Assembly: GCA_013176395.1 (NCBI GenBank)
Contig: JABMLP010000029.1
Coordinates: forward strand, 372,001 to 436,000
Length of the DNA: 64,000 nucleotides
DNA from: Venturia oleaginea
Lineage: Eukaryota; Ascomycota; Dothideomycetes; Venturiales; Venturiaceae
Direction of reading: 5' to 3'
Shown here: positions 41,008-51,103 of the stretch, one piece after another
Layout of the letters: every line of letters begins with the position of its first letter
Numbering within the stretch: the stretch's first letter is position 1
The notes under the pieces: model-generated
What the model saw: only the letters and a program-made list of their open reading frames with translations
Database searches by the model: none
Told to the model about the DNA's origin: nothing
Program-made: the position numbers and the translations under genes

Positions 41008-41777
41008 TGTCACGGCAAGCAAAAGAGGTCATAGATCGGTTTATTGCTCTAAGTACTGGGTGTGATAAGAGAATCTTAGGTAGAGAGCAAAAGACCTCGG
41101 AAGCGCAAAGATGTAGCGCTTTAGCCACAGGTGGCTGTGCACGCCACGCTAAGGCCACGAAGTAACGTGACTGCAGGATAGCCATGCCGTACCGTCACAG
41201 ATATATTCTCGATCTCGATTCGCGAGGATTCGCACCCCGGCTGTGTGAGATGGCAGATATGGCGGATAAACTGCTGGGTGTACGCGGTGGAGAGCCAGTA
41301 GGCAAAATTGGGCTGAGAGATTCGTAACGCGCTCAGATGAGCTCAAAATAGCCTTCAATCGAGCAAAGGATAGGCAGAGGATACTACAGGAGGATTCAGA
41401 AGTAATTGGCGCGTGGTTCAAGCTAGGGTACAGGCTGCTTATCTTGGACGGCCATGAGAGCCATCTCAGCCAGGATTTCAAGGACTACTGCCTCGAAAAC
41501 AAGATCCTAACCCTCTGCATGCCATCGCACTCGTCGCATATACTCCAGCCCCTTGACGTGATCTGCTTCTCGCCGTTAAAGAGCAAGTACTCCCAACGCA
41601 TCCGGGACTTGGCGCGTCAACGCGTGTACCATATCAACAAGGAAGGCTTTCTCCCTGCCTTTAAAGACGCGTTTTTCGACGTGTTCACGGAAGAGAATTG
41701 TCGAAAAGCCTTTGAGGCAATAGGGCTAGTCCCTATCAACGCGCAGGTAGTGTTGGATCGCCTTGAAGTACGGCTAC

Positions 41778-41791
41778 GTACCCCGCCAGAA
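41778..41791 (+). repeat. 14-bp target duplication, copy 1 of 3
   Basis: GTACCCCGCCAGAA, host pogo sequence directly before the (TTGA)n tail of LINE copy 2. Confidence 0.9.
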
Positions 41792-42993
41792 TTGATTGAT
41801 TGATTGATTGATTGATTTTATCCTACTCGGTTGCAGCCGCTTAATCACGCAGCTATGCCCGGTTAGGGGGACTTCATCAGACAGCCGACACGTGATATGA
41901 TCTACCACGTCCCACTTCGCCCTGCTTACCAAAACAAGACCAGCTATCCCCTCGATCCCCCCTCTTTTCCCTCAACCACTATTTCCAAATGCCCAATGGC
42001 TCTTGTAAATATCGGTTGTTCTACCAGTACATCTGTGCTATCTAGATTCCGGGAGGCAATGCCTCATATTTCGCTTTCCGTCTACCTACAGTCTCCCCTC
42101 AATGCTCAGCGTCGTCTGCGCGTTTTCGATCCCACTATGCCCAAGGACCCGCGTCTGTTCCATGAATCTGATAGCTTTTGTGGCTAACTTATGCGTAGTC
42201 AAGATATTCCGGAGGTTGTTTCGTCCTGGGAAGCGGCCCAACTCGTCTCTCCGGATGTCCCGGAACTTGCGGCATTCCAGGAGGATATGGGCTACGGTCT
42301 GCATCCCTTCACGGCAGTCACACCTAGAGTCTGGGATACCTTGGACACGTCGGCTGAAGAGGAAGGCCTTGAGCCCTATCTTTTCAGTTCTCATCTGTAC
42401 GAGGATCGCACTTTCTCGCTTGCTCCGGTCTTGATGGAGTTGGAGCACCTTTTTAGTAGGCTTAGGTGTGTATCTCCTCGTGGCTTTCCCCTTTGTCTCG
42501 GATTTCCAGCTAGTCAACCATTGTTTATTCACTACCTTCCAGCACCACGTCTTGATTGTCGTTCTTAGCGGGTACAGTTCCGGTGGCATATCAGCTCTTG
42601 GTCCTTTCTCTCCGTCTTCTCTCCATCCAGTGGCCTCCCTGGCGGCTTGGTCAGCGGCCTCGTTCCCGTCAATTCCCTCGTGGGCAGGGATCCATCGGAT
42701 GTTCACGATAGCTCCGTACTCGTGAAGTTGTGTGATCCGTTGTACAACCCGCTTGACAATGTATGCTCCTGATCGGCCCTCCGGCCTTGTCAGCGAGCGT
42801 ATCGCTGCCTGGTTGTCGGTGAAGATATTGATGTCTCTCCGTTCGTTTCCTGCCTCGATGTCTGTTTGAACCATATGCAGCGCTAGATTTATTCCTTGAA
42901 GTTCAGCTGCGTACACCGTGGAGGTCGTCTCAGGGCCCATATACGTGCTTCTCGTCTGTCTTTTCAGCGGCCAGACTGCTGCAGCTCCTGTAT
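41792..42993 (-). mobile_element. LINE (Tad1-like) copy 2, 5'-truncated
   Basis: 1.2 kb with the (TTGA)n tail at its left end. It is nearly identical to 13302-14510 of copy 1, with only scattered substitutions. It stops inside RNase H, a usual 5' truncation. The duplication GTACCCCGCCAGAA occurs on both sides. Confidence 0.88.
42086..42993 (-). pseudogene. LINE RNase H fragment, copy 2
   Basis: Same protein as 13588-14442 with a few residue changes (for example RVQGIPDSRC in place of RIQGIPDSRC). It has the FTDNQAAIRSL and WIPAHEGIDGNEAAD blocks and the Cys/His motif. The apparent frame extension past 42993 is the target duplication and the next element, not LINE sequence. Confidence 0.85.
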
Positions 42994-43007
42994 GTACCCC
43001 GCCAGAA
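42994..43007 (+). repeat. 14-bp target duplication, copy 2 of 3
   Basis: GTACCCCGCCAGAA between the two LINE-type elements, directly before the second (TTGA)n tail. Confidence 0.9.
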
Positions 43008-44610
43008 TTGATTGATTGATTGATTGATTTTATCCTACTCGGTTGCAGCCGCTTAATCACGCAGCTATGTCCGGTTAGGAGGACTTCATCAGACACCCGA
43101 CACGTGATAGATTATATAATCCACCGCGCCCCACTTCGCCCCGTTCACTGAAACAAGACCAGCTGTCCCCTCCGTCCTCCCTCTTTTCCCTTAACCAGTA
43201 TCTCCAAATGCCCGCTGGCTCTTGTAGATACTGGTTATTCTGCTAGTATATCTGTGCTATGTAGACTCAAGAGGCAATGCCTCGTGTTTCGCTATCCTTC
43301 TACCTACAGTCTCCCTCTAATGCTCAGCTTGTCTATCTGTTTCGCCTTATCCCTCAAGGCCAATGGGTTCCCTAAGTATGTTTCTGCTTGTGAAAGTTGC
43401 CTTGCACCAGATTCCTATGCGGCGGTGTATTTGGTTGTGTGATGCTGGAGACAATAGTAACCATCGTAGTCGTGATTTCGCTGCTTGGGTGTGATACTCC
43501 GGGTATGCCCGTGGACGAGGCTGTCTGGTAGCTGCCGTATTGTATGGCGCCGATCGTGCTATAGACCTGCCGTCTTATAGTCGGAGCCTATCTGCTGCTA
43601 GTCGCTCTCCCTACTTGCTATATCGCGCTCCTACTCTTGCCAATGCCATAACTGGGACGCAACAGTCTGGGGAGAGGCTCAAGGCTACGTCTGCTGGCTT
43701 GTAGGGAGGGGATTTGCCGCCAATAAGCTCCTTCTATACGTCCTTACTGCTTACTGTGTTGCGCACCTACTCTTGCCAATGCCATAACTGGGACGCAACA
43801 GTTTGGGGAGAGGCTCAAGGCTCTGGACATCAGCTTGCAGCAGGACGGTTTGCGGAGACGATAGTAGATGAGGTTCTCTAGCAGCTGCCGTATCGTGTCG
43901 CACCGATTGTGTTGTAGACCTGTCGTCTTATAGTCGGAGCCTATCTGCTGCTAGTCGCTCTCCCTGCTTGCTATATCGCGCACCTACTCTTGCCAATGCC
44001 ATAACTGGGACGCAACAGTCTGGGGAGAGGCTCAAGGCTACGTCTGCTAGCTTACAGGGAGGGGATTTGCCGCCAATAGGCTCCTTCTATGCGTCCTTAC
44101 TACTTACTGTGTCGCGCACCTACTCTTGCCAATGCCATAACTGGGACGCAACAGTTTGGGGAGAGGCTCAAGGCTCTGGGCAACAGCTTGTAGCAGGACG
44201 GTTTGCCAAGACGTTGGGAGAGGTTGTCTAGTCGTTGCAGTGGTGTGTGGTGCCGATTGTTGCGCACCGGGCGTCTGGTGTTTGAGTTGTGTTGAAGGTA
44301 TTGCCGTTCTAGCAGTGACTCGTCGACTCGGAGCGTTGCAGTGTCATCTGGGGTGATGGACTAGCCGGGAGATAGTGACTAGATGGTTGCTGTTGTCTTT
44401 GGTGGACGCATCGTTCGTGTAGCTTGCTCATGTATTCGTCTGCTTGCTCTGCCGTGGCCGCGACGGCGACTCTAGAGATATCTCATCGACGCTGAGGGAC
44501 GCGCGATGGCCTCTAGAGGCCGGAGCGGCCACTGGCAGAGGTGTTTTGATGATCCTTAGATGATACTTCTGTAAATTCCAAAAATTGAGTTCTCGCTGTG
44601 TGTGCTGTTT
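43008..44610 (-). mobile_element. non-autonomous element with LINE-like 3' end
   Basis: About 1.6 kb. The left end (43008-43320) shares the LINE tail and 3' region, with more substitutions than copy 2. Beyond about 43330 it has no LINE coding sequence but a body with tandem repeats and no supported gene. A matching 3' end would allow it to use the LINE machinery; this is inferred. It is flanked by GTACCCCGCCAGAA on both sides. Confidence 0.7.
43564..44225. repeat. ~354-bp tandem repeat in the non-autonomous element
   Basis: GACCTGCCGTCTTATAGTCG at 43564 recurs at about 43918, giving 1.8 copies. Inside each unit CTACTCTTGCCAATGCCATA occurs twice, about 130 bp apart, so there is a nested period. 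Confidence 0.8.
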
Positions 44611-44624
44611 GTACCCCGCCAGAA
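44611..44624 (+). repeat. 14-bp target duplication, copy 3 of 3
   Basis: GTACCCCGCCAGAA, followed by the rest of the pogo gene. Confidence 0.9.
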
Positions 44625-44631
44625 CCCCTTC

Positions 44632-44759
44632 TGTTAGATTAAGGGCGATCACCACATTGTGCACGTGACTACATGTGACAGCACGTGACGCAGCATATAT
44701 ATTCCTCACTTCTGCCACGTAGATTAAATTAAGCTTGATCATCTTCACTCATTTTATCA
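44632..44759 (+). repeat. 128-bp solo LTR in pogo copy 3
   Basis: TGTTAGATTAAG...CATTTTATCA, flanked by CCTTC at 44627-44631 and 44760-44764. Removing it restores the pogo frame. It contains two GCACGTGA-type E-boxes and a TATATATA stretch. It is very short for an LTR. Confidence 0.75.
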
Positions 44760-45065
44760 CCTTCTCCTAGAAACGCCGTGGCAGCCAAAGGCTCCAAGCA
44801 ATACTCATGAATTTGGATCCCAATCCAAGCTCGTAAGCGAGTCTTTTACTCGGTCACCAGTTACTGCGCAGGCAGGCTTTTCACAGCTTGTTAAAGGCCC
44901 TGAATTGATTCTACACCAGAACGCTCTACTTATTGCACGAGACCACGAGCTTGAAAAGCAATTGGCAGTAATGACGAAGCGAAAATCGCGTAAAAGGAAG
45001 CGGATCCAGCAAGGTGGTACTGTAGAGTATGGGACAGCAGCGCGGGTAGCCTATCAGGCGTTCGA

Positions 45066-45404
45066 GTGATCGACCTCCAATACCAACTACAAGGACCTAA
45101 ATATACTGGTAATGTTGTCGATGCCAGACTCACAATCTGCTGTCCACTTTTGACAGCAACACCAGATTTGAACATCGATGGTGAAATCAATTCGGTCACA
45201 TTCACTAGCCCATACAAAGAGACAAGGCTATTTGTGCGGCATGATCAGAATAACGACCCCAATCGTGGGCCTCACCCAGAGGCAGTCTATGTAGCCTTAT
45301 TGACCAAAAACTTTGCCTTGCTGCTGAGGAAGCAGCCACAGGATCCGGATCTTCTCGACCGCGTTGGTTTTGCGGAAGAGATGTTATTTCAAATGATATT
45401 TTAA
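45066..45404 (+). CDS. unknown fragment next to pogo copy 3
   Basis: 113 codons starting at the pogo junction. The sequence looks protein-like (QLQGPKYTGNVVDARLTICC, then NIDGEINSVTFTSPYKETRL). No domain is recognised. Because it begins where the transposon remnant ends, it may be the distal part of a host gene cut by the transposon. Whether it is expressed is unknown. Confidence 0.35.
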   Translation: MIDLQYQLQGPKYTGNVVDARLTICCPLLTATPDLNIDGEINSVTFTSPYKETRLFVRHDQNNDPNRGPHPEAVYVALLTKNFALLLRKQPQDPDLLDRVGFAEEMLFQMIF

Positions 45405-47062
45405 AGAATATCCCATACTCCAGCATCACAACTGTCTAAAGCCCAGAAAGTCGGACCATTATCCGAAAACACCCTCACCAAAGATTTCTCGCACACGACG
45501 CTCTTTTGATCCAACGATATCAGGCGATGAGCAAGGTCCGAATGCAGCAAACCGTGAATTTGAAGGAAAGTATGGAGTTTGCTGGATCATGCGCTGGAGG
45601 CTGAGAATATGGGGAGGGGAACTTGATCTCAATTGTCATGGAAGGTTAAATTGGGCAATTTATCTTCAGAATACCTTCATACCTGAGGTTCGATCTGGAA
45701 TGATTTATTGGGCTCTTTGTTTGTTTGTTTGCTTGTTTGCTGGAGAACATCTGGGTATGGATTTTGAAGGATACTTGGGTGTTTTTTGCGGTCTAAACGG
45801 TAGTATTGCAGGCTTGGACGCGGTGTTGAGCCGATTGTAGTGGTTTTTGAGTAGATTGGCTAGGGTAGCCCTCAGCCTCGGTGACAGCCTCGCCAGATGT
45901 CGGATTCGTTTCGAATACAGCGTTCAAGTGACTATGCAAGAAGCCATCACCCGATCCGGCGACCATTTGCTTAAGTTGGTCCCAAGAAGGAACAGCCTCA
46001 GCCTCGTCTTCAGCCTGAATCTCCGCATTCTCCTCCGCATAGTCGCTATCTGCATCCAGGTCACTATCAAGCATAGCTAAGTAGAATTCTGCTTCCAAAA
46101 CACCCTTGGGGCTGCGCTTCATCTTGACCTTCGCGCCATCATGATCGTTTGCCCAGTCTCTGACGATGTCACCATCCGCCGAGGTGGTCACAGTGACGGG
46201 CATTGGATTATTATTATCGAACTCACCTTGTATGAAGCGTAGAAACGGTCGAATGTACTGAAATTGCAGCGTGGCGTCACCCTCAAAGAGCTGTAATACA
46301 GCCTTTTTGGACCGCCGAGCCTACTGGTAGGAGATTGCATTGCCGCGTTCGAATTGCTCCGCATTTTTGAGCTATTTGGGCTTAATTGTGCGATCGGAGG
46401 CTATTCTATCATAGTGATGGCGCACTAGATAATGTTGGAGGAAGTGGCTATTCTCCTTGTTTGTTTATGTCCCATTTGGGAAATAGCGCTGGGCGCTTAT
46501 ATAGAGACCTTCCGGCCACTCCGTAGCAAGCTTCAATCAATACTTTCTACAGATAATTCGTAGAGTGAGGCCTCTTCCACCCGGCGTGGTCAGAAGGCTG
46601 GCAGCCCTGATGAGGTTTAAATTTGCGCAGTTTACACACTGCGGGCTTCCCTAAAACGCGCTGAAGCAATGGTTAGATGGATGAATAAATAAGGTAATGA
46701 ATAAGGTTGTAGAAAGACGTACCGGTCCACCCAATGCGTAGCCAGAAGTCGCATTTAGATTGCCTACACTCAGCAACCCAGAATCGCCTTTTTACGCTGC
46801 CCGAGTTTACTTTGAATGACTGGCCCCATTGTACGTGGAGGTCAGAGACAAGTCAATACCCTCCTGAATATCGCGGAAGATTATGCCTTCGCGGAGTTGA
46901 GTCTCCATTCCAACGGTCCCTGGGGCCGGCGGCGGTAGTGGAAAGCTTGTAGGGGCACTGCCGCCAGGTACACGAGATAATGGCATTGTGGAATCGTCTA
47001 AAACGCGTGTAATTATGGTGGTGGAGGTGATGTGTAGGTGGTAAAGATAGGAGACAGGATTT
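45405..47062. other. unassigned region before the YR retrotransposon
   Basis: No confident gene. An acidic frame on the minus strand (45793-46203) is listed separately. A short minus-strand Pro-rich frame lies near 46807-47000. No LTR ends were found. Confidence 0.4.
45793..46203 (-). CDS. doubtful acidic open frame
   Basis: 136 codons from MPVTVTTSADG, rich in Asp/Glu (DSDLDADSDYAEENAEIQAEDEAE). The frame continues upstream of the ATG with FEGDATLQFQYIRPFLRFIQ, so the ATG may not be the true start. This could be the end of a larger broken gene or a transposon remnant. No family recognised. Confidence 0.35.
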   Translation of the reverse strand: MPVTVTTSADGDIVRDWANDHDGAKVKMKRSPKGVLEAEFYLAMLDSDLDADSDYAEENAEIQAEDEAEAVPSWDQLKQMVAGSGDGFLHSHLNAVFETNPTSGEAVTEAEGYPSQSTQKPLQSAQHRVQACNTTV

Positions 47063-47298
47063 CTATCTCCATCTCGCCACGCCTTCGGATCACGGTCATC
47101 TGGCACGTTTTATCTGTTGATTGGCCGGACGCAGGCCAGGGCACGTGAATTTTCATTGTGAGCGAGCAAGCCATTGAGCCCTGAGCCATACAGGCTTCCT
47201 CAGCCACACGGGGCTTCAGCCACGGGGTAGGTCTCAGGATGGCATGCCCACGGCTCAATTGCTTCTCGATTGAAGGCAAATGAGGTGCCCTACTGCCC
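47063..47298 (-). repeat. terminal repeat B2
   Basis: 236 bp, repeated at 47457-47692 with no difference noticed. It ends the element on the minus strand. Confidence 0.92.
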
Positions 47299-47338
47299 GC
47301 ACGTATAAGACGTTGACTACAGGGTGTAGGCGGGTGGG

Positions 47339-47456
47339 AATCTAGATACAAGACGAGCCTCAGAGGGCTCAGAAGTCGTGCGATATGCGAGATCGCCATG
47401 TTGTTGTTGTCGCTTGGTCGGACGAGGCCCTTGCTCCACCAGATAGACACTAGCAT
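47339..47456 (-). repeat. terminal repeat A2
   Basis: 118 bp, repeated at 53228-53345. It is separated from B2 by a 40-bp unique piece (47299-47338). Confidence 0.92.
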
Positions 47457-47692
47457 CTATCTCCATCTCGCCACGCCTTCGGATCACGGTCATCTGGCAC
47501 GTTTTATCTGTTGATTGGCCGGACGCAGGCCAGGGCACGTGAATTTTCATTGTGAGCGAGCAAGCCATTGAGCCCTGAGCCATACAGGCTTCCTCAGCCA
47601 CACGGGGCTTCAGCCACGGGGTAGGTCTCAGGATGGCATGCCCACGGCTCAATTGCTTCTCGATTGAAGGCAAATGAGGTGCCCTACTGCCC
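47457..47692 (-). repeat. terminal repeat B1
   Basis: 236-bp copy of 47063-47298, directly abutting A2. Confidence 0.92.
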
Positions 47693-47848
47693 AGAAGCGA
47701 AGCGCCTGCGGCCCAGACAAACAAGAAGGAAACGAGGTGGGATAGGAGGCGAGTCTGTACGACATACTCGGTCCGGGGTAGAGGCGAGAAACACAGCGGT
47801 GTAGCGAAGCAGAGTATAGCTTTTGGCGATCGGGTGAACACAACGGTG

Positions 47849-48937
47849 TTATATCAGGAACAGGCGACTGATTGCAAGCTGCTGTTCGAACGAACGGGAT
47901 ATGTAACGGAGGAAAGCTTCGGAGGACCATCGACCCGCTGCCTTAAGCTCGAGCTCAGGCACTCCCTTCGCAGCTGCGTCCGTAGCAGCACCCCTGCGGA
48001 AGGAATGGCCTGTGTAGGACTTGTCGTCCAGCGAGGAGATAATACCAGTAGCGAGGAGGCGTCGGCGTAGTTGCATGTGTACAGCAGCGGCCGAACAATG
48101 CCCTTTGCCGATGTCGAAGAGAGGCGCCGAAAGCGGCTTCGGATCGTGCCTGAAAAGTCTTACCAGGGCGGCTACTGCACAGGTAGGTTTTCCCGTTGCG
48201 GCGATGGAGATGGGAACGCCCTGATTAGCGTAATCGGTCTTGCTACGCTTCAGGAAAATAGAGACCCCGTAAGGCTGATGGCTAGGCGTATGACGATGGA
48301 AGGCGATATCGCTCCGTAAGACGTGAGTATAGGAGAACAGCGGGTGCTCCCTATCTCTTCTAGTGTAAGCCAGCTCGCCAAGGCGGAAGAAACCAGCATA
48401 GGCCACCTTGAAGAGAGTGTCGAGATTGAGGTCGGCTCCGGTGGTCGGTTCCACAGCCGTCAGTCCCTCAAGGATGCGTACAGTAATAGGGAGCCTATTC
48501 TTGCGCTTCGGAGGCCTGAGGTTGAGAGCCCCCTGTCTTGCGCGTAGGAGCATCGGATCAGCGAACGCGCTGATAGGGTATCCCAGGTCGATATGCTTTG
48601 AACGTACTACGGAGAGGTAGCTGGCCGCTGTAGCGCCGGAAATGATGCCTTTCGCTCCTCCAGTAATGACACGCCTTGCCATCCATTCGCCGAGATTGAG
48701 GGGTTCTGCGGGATAGTCTACACAGCCCTCCAGCGTACAGAACCTCTCCCAGCTCTTGATACCCGCGCCGTACGTGTTGCGCGTGTTCTGGGCCAAGCCG
48801 TACCATAAGAGGGTAATATACTCATCAGAGAGGCCAAGGTTTCGCTCGCGAAGGGTACGGAGGAAGAACCTATGAACTGTAGGGAGGAGCTCGCTATCGT
48901 AGGAAGTATACTCGAGGCTAGGTGCTGGACGAAGCAC
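47849..48937 (-). CDS. tyrosine recombinase of the YR retrotransposon
   Basis: About 362 residues. The enzyme would integrate a circular DNA intermediate by strand exchange. The catalytic set is complete: Arg in AGFFRLGEL, His and Arg in GHSFRRGAAT, Trp in AAGRWSSEAF and the nucleophile Tyr in LRYISRS. The N-terminal SAM-like core-binding half (QNTRNTYGAGIKSWERFC and on) is present. The frame is open upstream to 49015 with no ATG, so the true start is unknown; splicing or frameshifting may supply it. The repeat array lies directly upstream. Confidence 0.88.
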   Translation of the reverse strand: MLRPAPSLEYTSYDSELLPTVHRFFLRTLRERNLGLSDEYITLLWYGLAQNTRNTYGAGIKSWERFCTLEGCVDYPAEPLNLGEWMARRVITGGAKGIISGATAASYLSVVRSKHIDLGYPISAFADPMLLRARQGALNLRPPKRKNRLPITVRILEGLTAVEPTTGADLNLDTLFKVAYAGFFRLGELAYTRRDREHPLFSYTHVLRSDIAFHRHTPSHQPYGVSIFLKRSKTDYANQGVPISIAATGKPTCAVAALVRLFRHDPKPLSAPLFDIGKGHCSAAAVHMQLRRRLLATGIISSLDDKSYTGHSFRRGAATDAAAKGVPELELKAAGRWSSEAFLRYISRSFEQQLAISRLFLI

Positions 48938-49097
48938 GTTAGCAAGCTTTGTACGAGTACCGGAGTCCGACCAGGGTATCTGCCGAACGTCGGCGATAGC
49001 AGAGTAGCATGGCGCTTAAGCCGATGAGCCTGCAAAGAACGGCTGCCACGAACAGCGCGCCAAGCCCAAAGTTGCAATCCCCGGGATAGCAAGAATT

Positions 49098-51103
49098 CAA
49101 CGGAACTGTAAGGACGATAGCGGAGAGCCCCATCGGAGGCAGAGCCAGACGATACGATCGAAACTAGACTCGCGAGGGCGTCGGCCAGATGTACCTATAG
49201 AGATGGTCCCCAACGGAGGAATGCAACGGCAACGGCAACGGCCTCCATCTCTTAGGGTTGATAAACGCCGAACGATCGGACGGCTCAACAATAGTTCAAC
49301 GGAACTGTAAGGACGATAGCGGAGAGCCCCATCGGAGGCAGAGCCAGACGATACGATCGAAACTAGACTCGCGAGGGCGTCGGCCAGATGTACCTATAGA
49401 GATGGTCCCCAACGGAGGAATGCAACGGCAACGGCAACGGCCTCCATCTCTTAGGGTTGATAAACGCCGAACGATCGGACGGCTCAACAATAGTTCAACG
49501 GAACTGTAAGATCGAAAGCGGTGAGCCCCATCGGAGGCAGAGCCAGACGATACGATCGAAACTAGACTCGCGAGAGCGTCGGCCAGATGTACCTATAGAG
49601 ATGGTCCCCAACGGAGGAATGCAACGGCAACGGCAACGGCCTCCATCTCTTTTGGGTTGATAAACGCCGAACGATCGGACGGTTCAACAATAGTTCAGCG
49701 GAACTGTGAGATCGAAAACGGTGAGCCCCATCGGAGGCAGAGCTAGACGATACGATCGAAACTAGACTCGAGAGAGGGCGTCGGCCGGATGTACCTATAG
49801 AGATGGTCCCCAACGGAGGAATGCAACGGCAACGGCAACGGCCTCCATCTCTTTAGGGTTGATAAACGCCGAACGATCGGACAATTCACCAATAGTTCAG
49901 CGGAACTGTGAGATCGAAAACGGTGAGCCCCATCGGAGGCAGAGCTAGACGATACGATCGAAACTCGACTCGCGAGGGCGTCGGCCAGATGTACCTATAG
50001 AGATGGTCCCCAACGGAGGAATGCAACGGCAACGGCAACGGCCTCCATCTCTTTAGGGTTGATAAACGCCGAACGATCGGACGGTTCACCAATAGTTCAG
50101 CGGAACTGTGAGATCGAAAACGGTGAGCCCCATCGGAGGCAGAGCTAGACGATACGATCGAAACTAGACTCGCGAGGGCGTCAGCCAGATGTACCTATAG
50201 AGATGGTCCCCAACGGAGGAATGCAACGGCAACGGCAACGGCCTCCATCTCTTTAGGGTTGATAAACGCCGAACGATCGGACGGTTCACCAATAGTTCAG
50301 CGGAACTGTGAGATCGAAAACGGTGAGCCCCATCGGAGGCAGAGCTAGACGATACGATCGAAACTAGACTCGAGAGAGGGCGTCGGCCGGATGTACCTAT
50401 AGAGATGGTCCCCAACGGAGGAATGCAACGGCAACGGCAACGGCCTCCATCTCTTTAGGGTTGATAAACGCCGAACGATCGGACGGTTCACCAATAGTTC
50501 AACGGAACTATAAGATCGAAAGCGGTGAGCCCCATCGGAGGCAGAGCTAGACGATACGATCGAAACTAGACTCGCGAGGGCGTCGGCCAGATGTACCTAT
50601 AGAGATGGTCCCCAACGGAGGAATGCAACGGCAACGGCAACGGCCTCCATCTCTTTAGGGTTGATAAACGCCGAACGATCGGACGGTTCACCAATAGTTC
50701 AACGGAACTGTAAGATCGAAAGCGGTGAGCCTCATCGGAGGCAGAGCTAGACGATACGATCGAAACTAGACTCGAGAGAGGGCGTCGGCCGGATGTACCT
50801 ATAGAGATGGTCCCCAACGGAGGAATGCAACGGCAACGGCAACGGCCTCCATCTCTTTAGGGTTGATAAACGCCGAACGATCGGACGGTTCACCAATAGT
50901 TCAGCGGAACTGAGATCGAAAAAAAGGTGAGCCCCATCGGAGGCAGCTAGACGATACGATCGAAAACTAGACTCGAGAGAGGGCGTCGGCCGGATATGCC
51001 TATAGAGATGGTCCCCAACGGAGGAATGCAACGGCAACGGCAACGGCCTCCATCTCTTTAGGGTTAATAAAGGCCGAACGATCGGACGGTTCAACAATAG
51101 TTC
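49098..51103 (-). repeat. ten ~200-bp tandem repeats derived from the element's own RNase H region
   Basis: Ten units of 199-203 bp. Each holds CAACGGAGGAATGCAACGG (near 49211, 49410, 49610, 49812, 50011, 50211, 50414, 50615, 50818 and 51018). Each unit fuses two pieces of 51101-51470: the end of the RNase H ORF (DRIAWLCPQWGS region, 51101-51192) and the segment for NPKEMEAVAVAFLRWG (51360-51455). The intervening ~165 bp with catalytic residues is missing and replaced by ATGTACCTATAGAG. (GGCAAC)n inside the unit also varies. Small frames in the array are by-products. Confidence 0.9.

Larger units (their letters stand above)
41199..45067 (+). pseudogene. pogo/Fot1-type transposase copy 3, with three nested insertions
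   Basis: Transposase pieces in + orientation: 41199-41791, 44625-44631 and 44760-45067. The first piece runs from the CENP-B-like region (LDSRGFAPRLCE) past a 2-bp loss near 41308 to IGAWFKL, then jumps to LLILDGHESHLSQ, so about 150 residues around the first catalytic block are deleted near 41429. The last piece is the coiled basic tail. If the insertions and their duplications are ignored, the frame passes from TPPE to ETPWQPKAPSN without a break, which confirms the boundaries. Both terminal inverted repeats and the zinc knuckle are missing. It is dead. Confidence 0.82.

Noticed and set aside
41008..41174. Possible further LTR (TGTCACGG...AACGTGAC)
   Set aside because: The ends resemble a TGTCACG-type LTR, but the 3' end is imperfect and no target duplication was found.
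43008..44610. Element 3 as part of the same LINE insertion as copy 2
   Set aside because: A third copy of the 14-bp target and a second (TTGA)n tail lie between them, so they are two insertions.
47013..47841. Two overlapping minus-strand frames with shared segments near the YR terminus
   Set aside because: They run through the A and B direct repeats; the shared residues come from the repeats, not from a gene pair.
49258..50817. Repeated 64-83-codon frames across the ~200-bp array
   Set aside because: They are by-products of the tandem repeat, in frames unrelated to the RNase H from which the units come.
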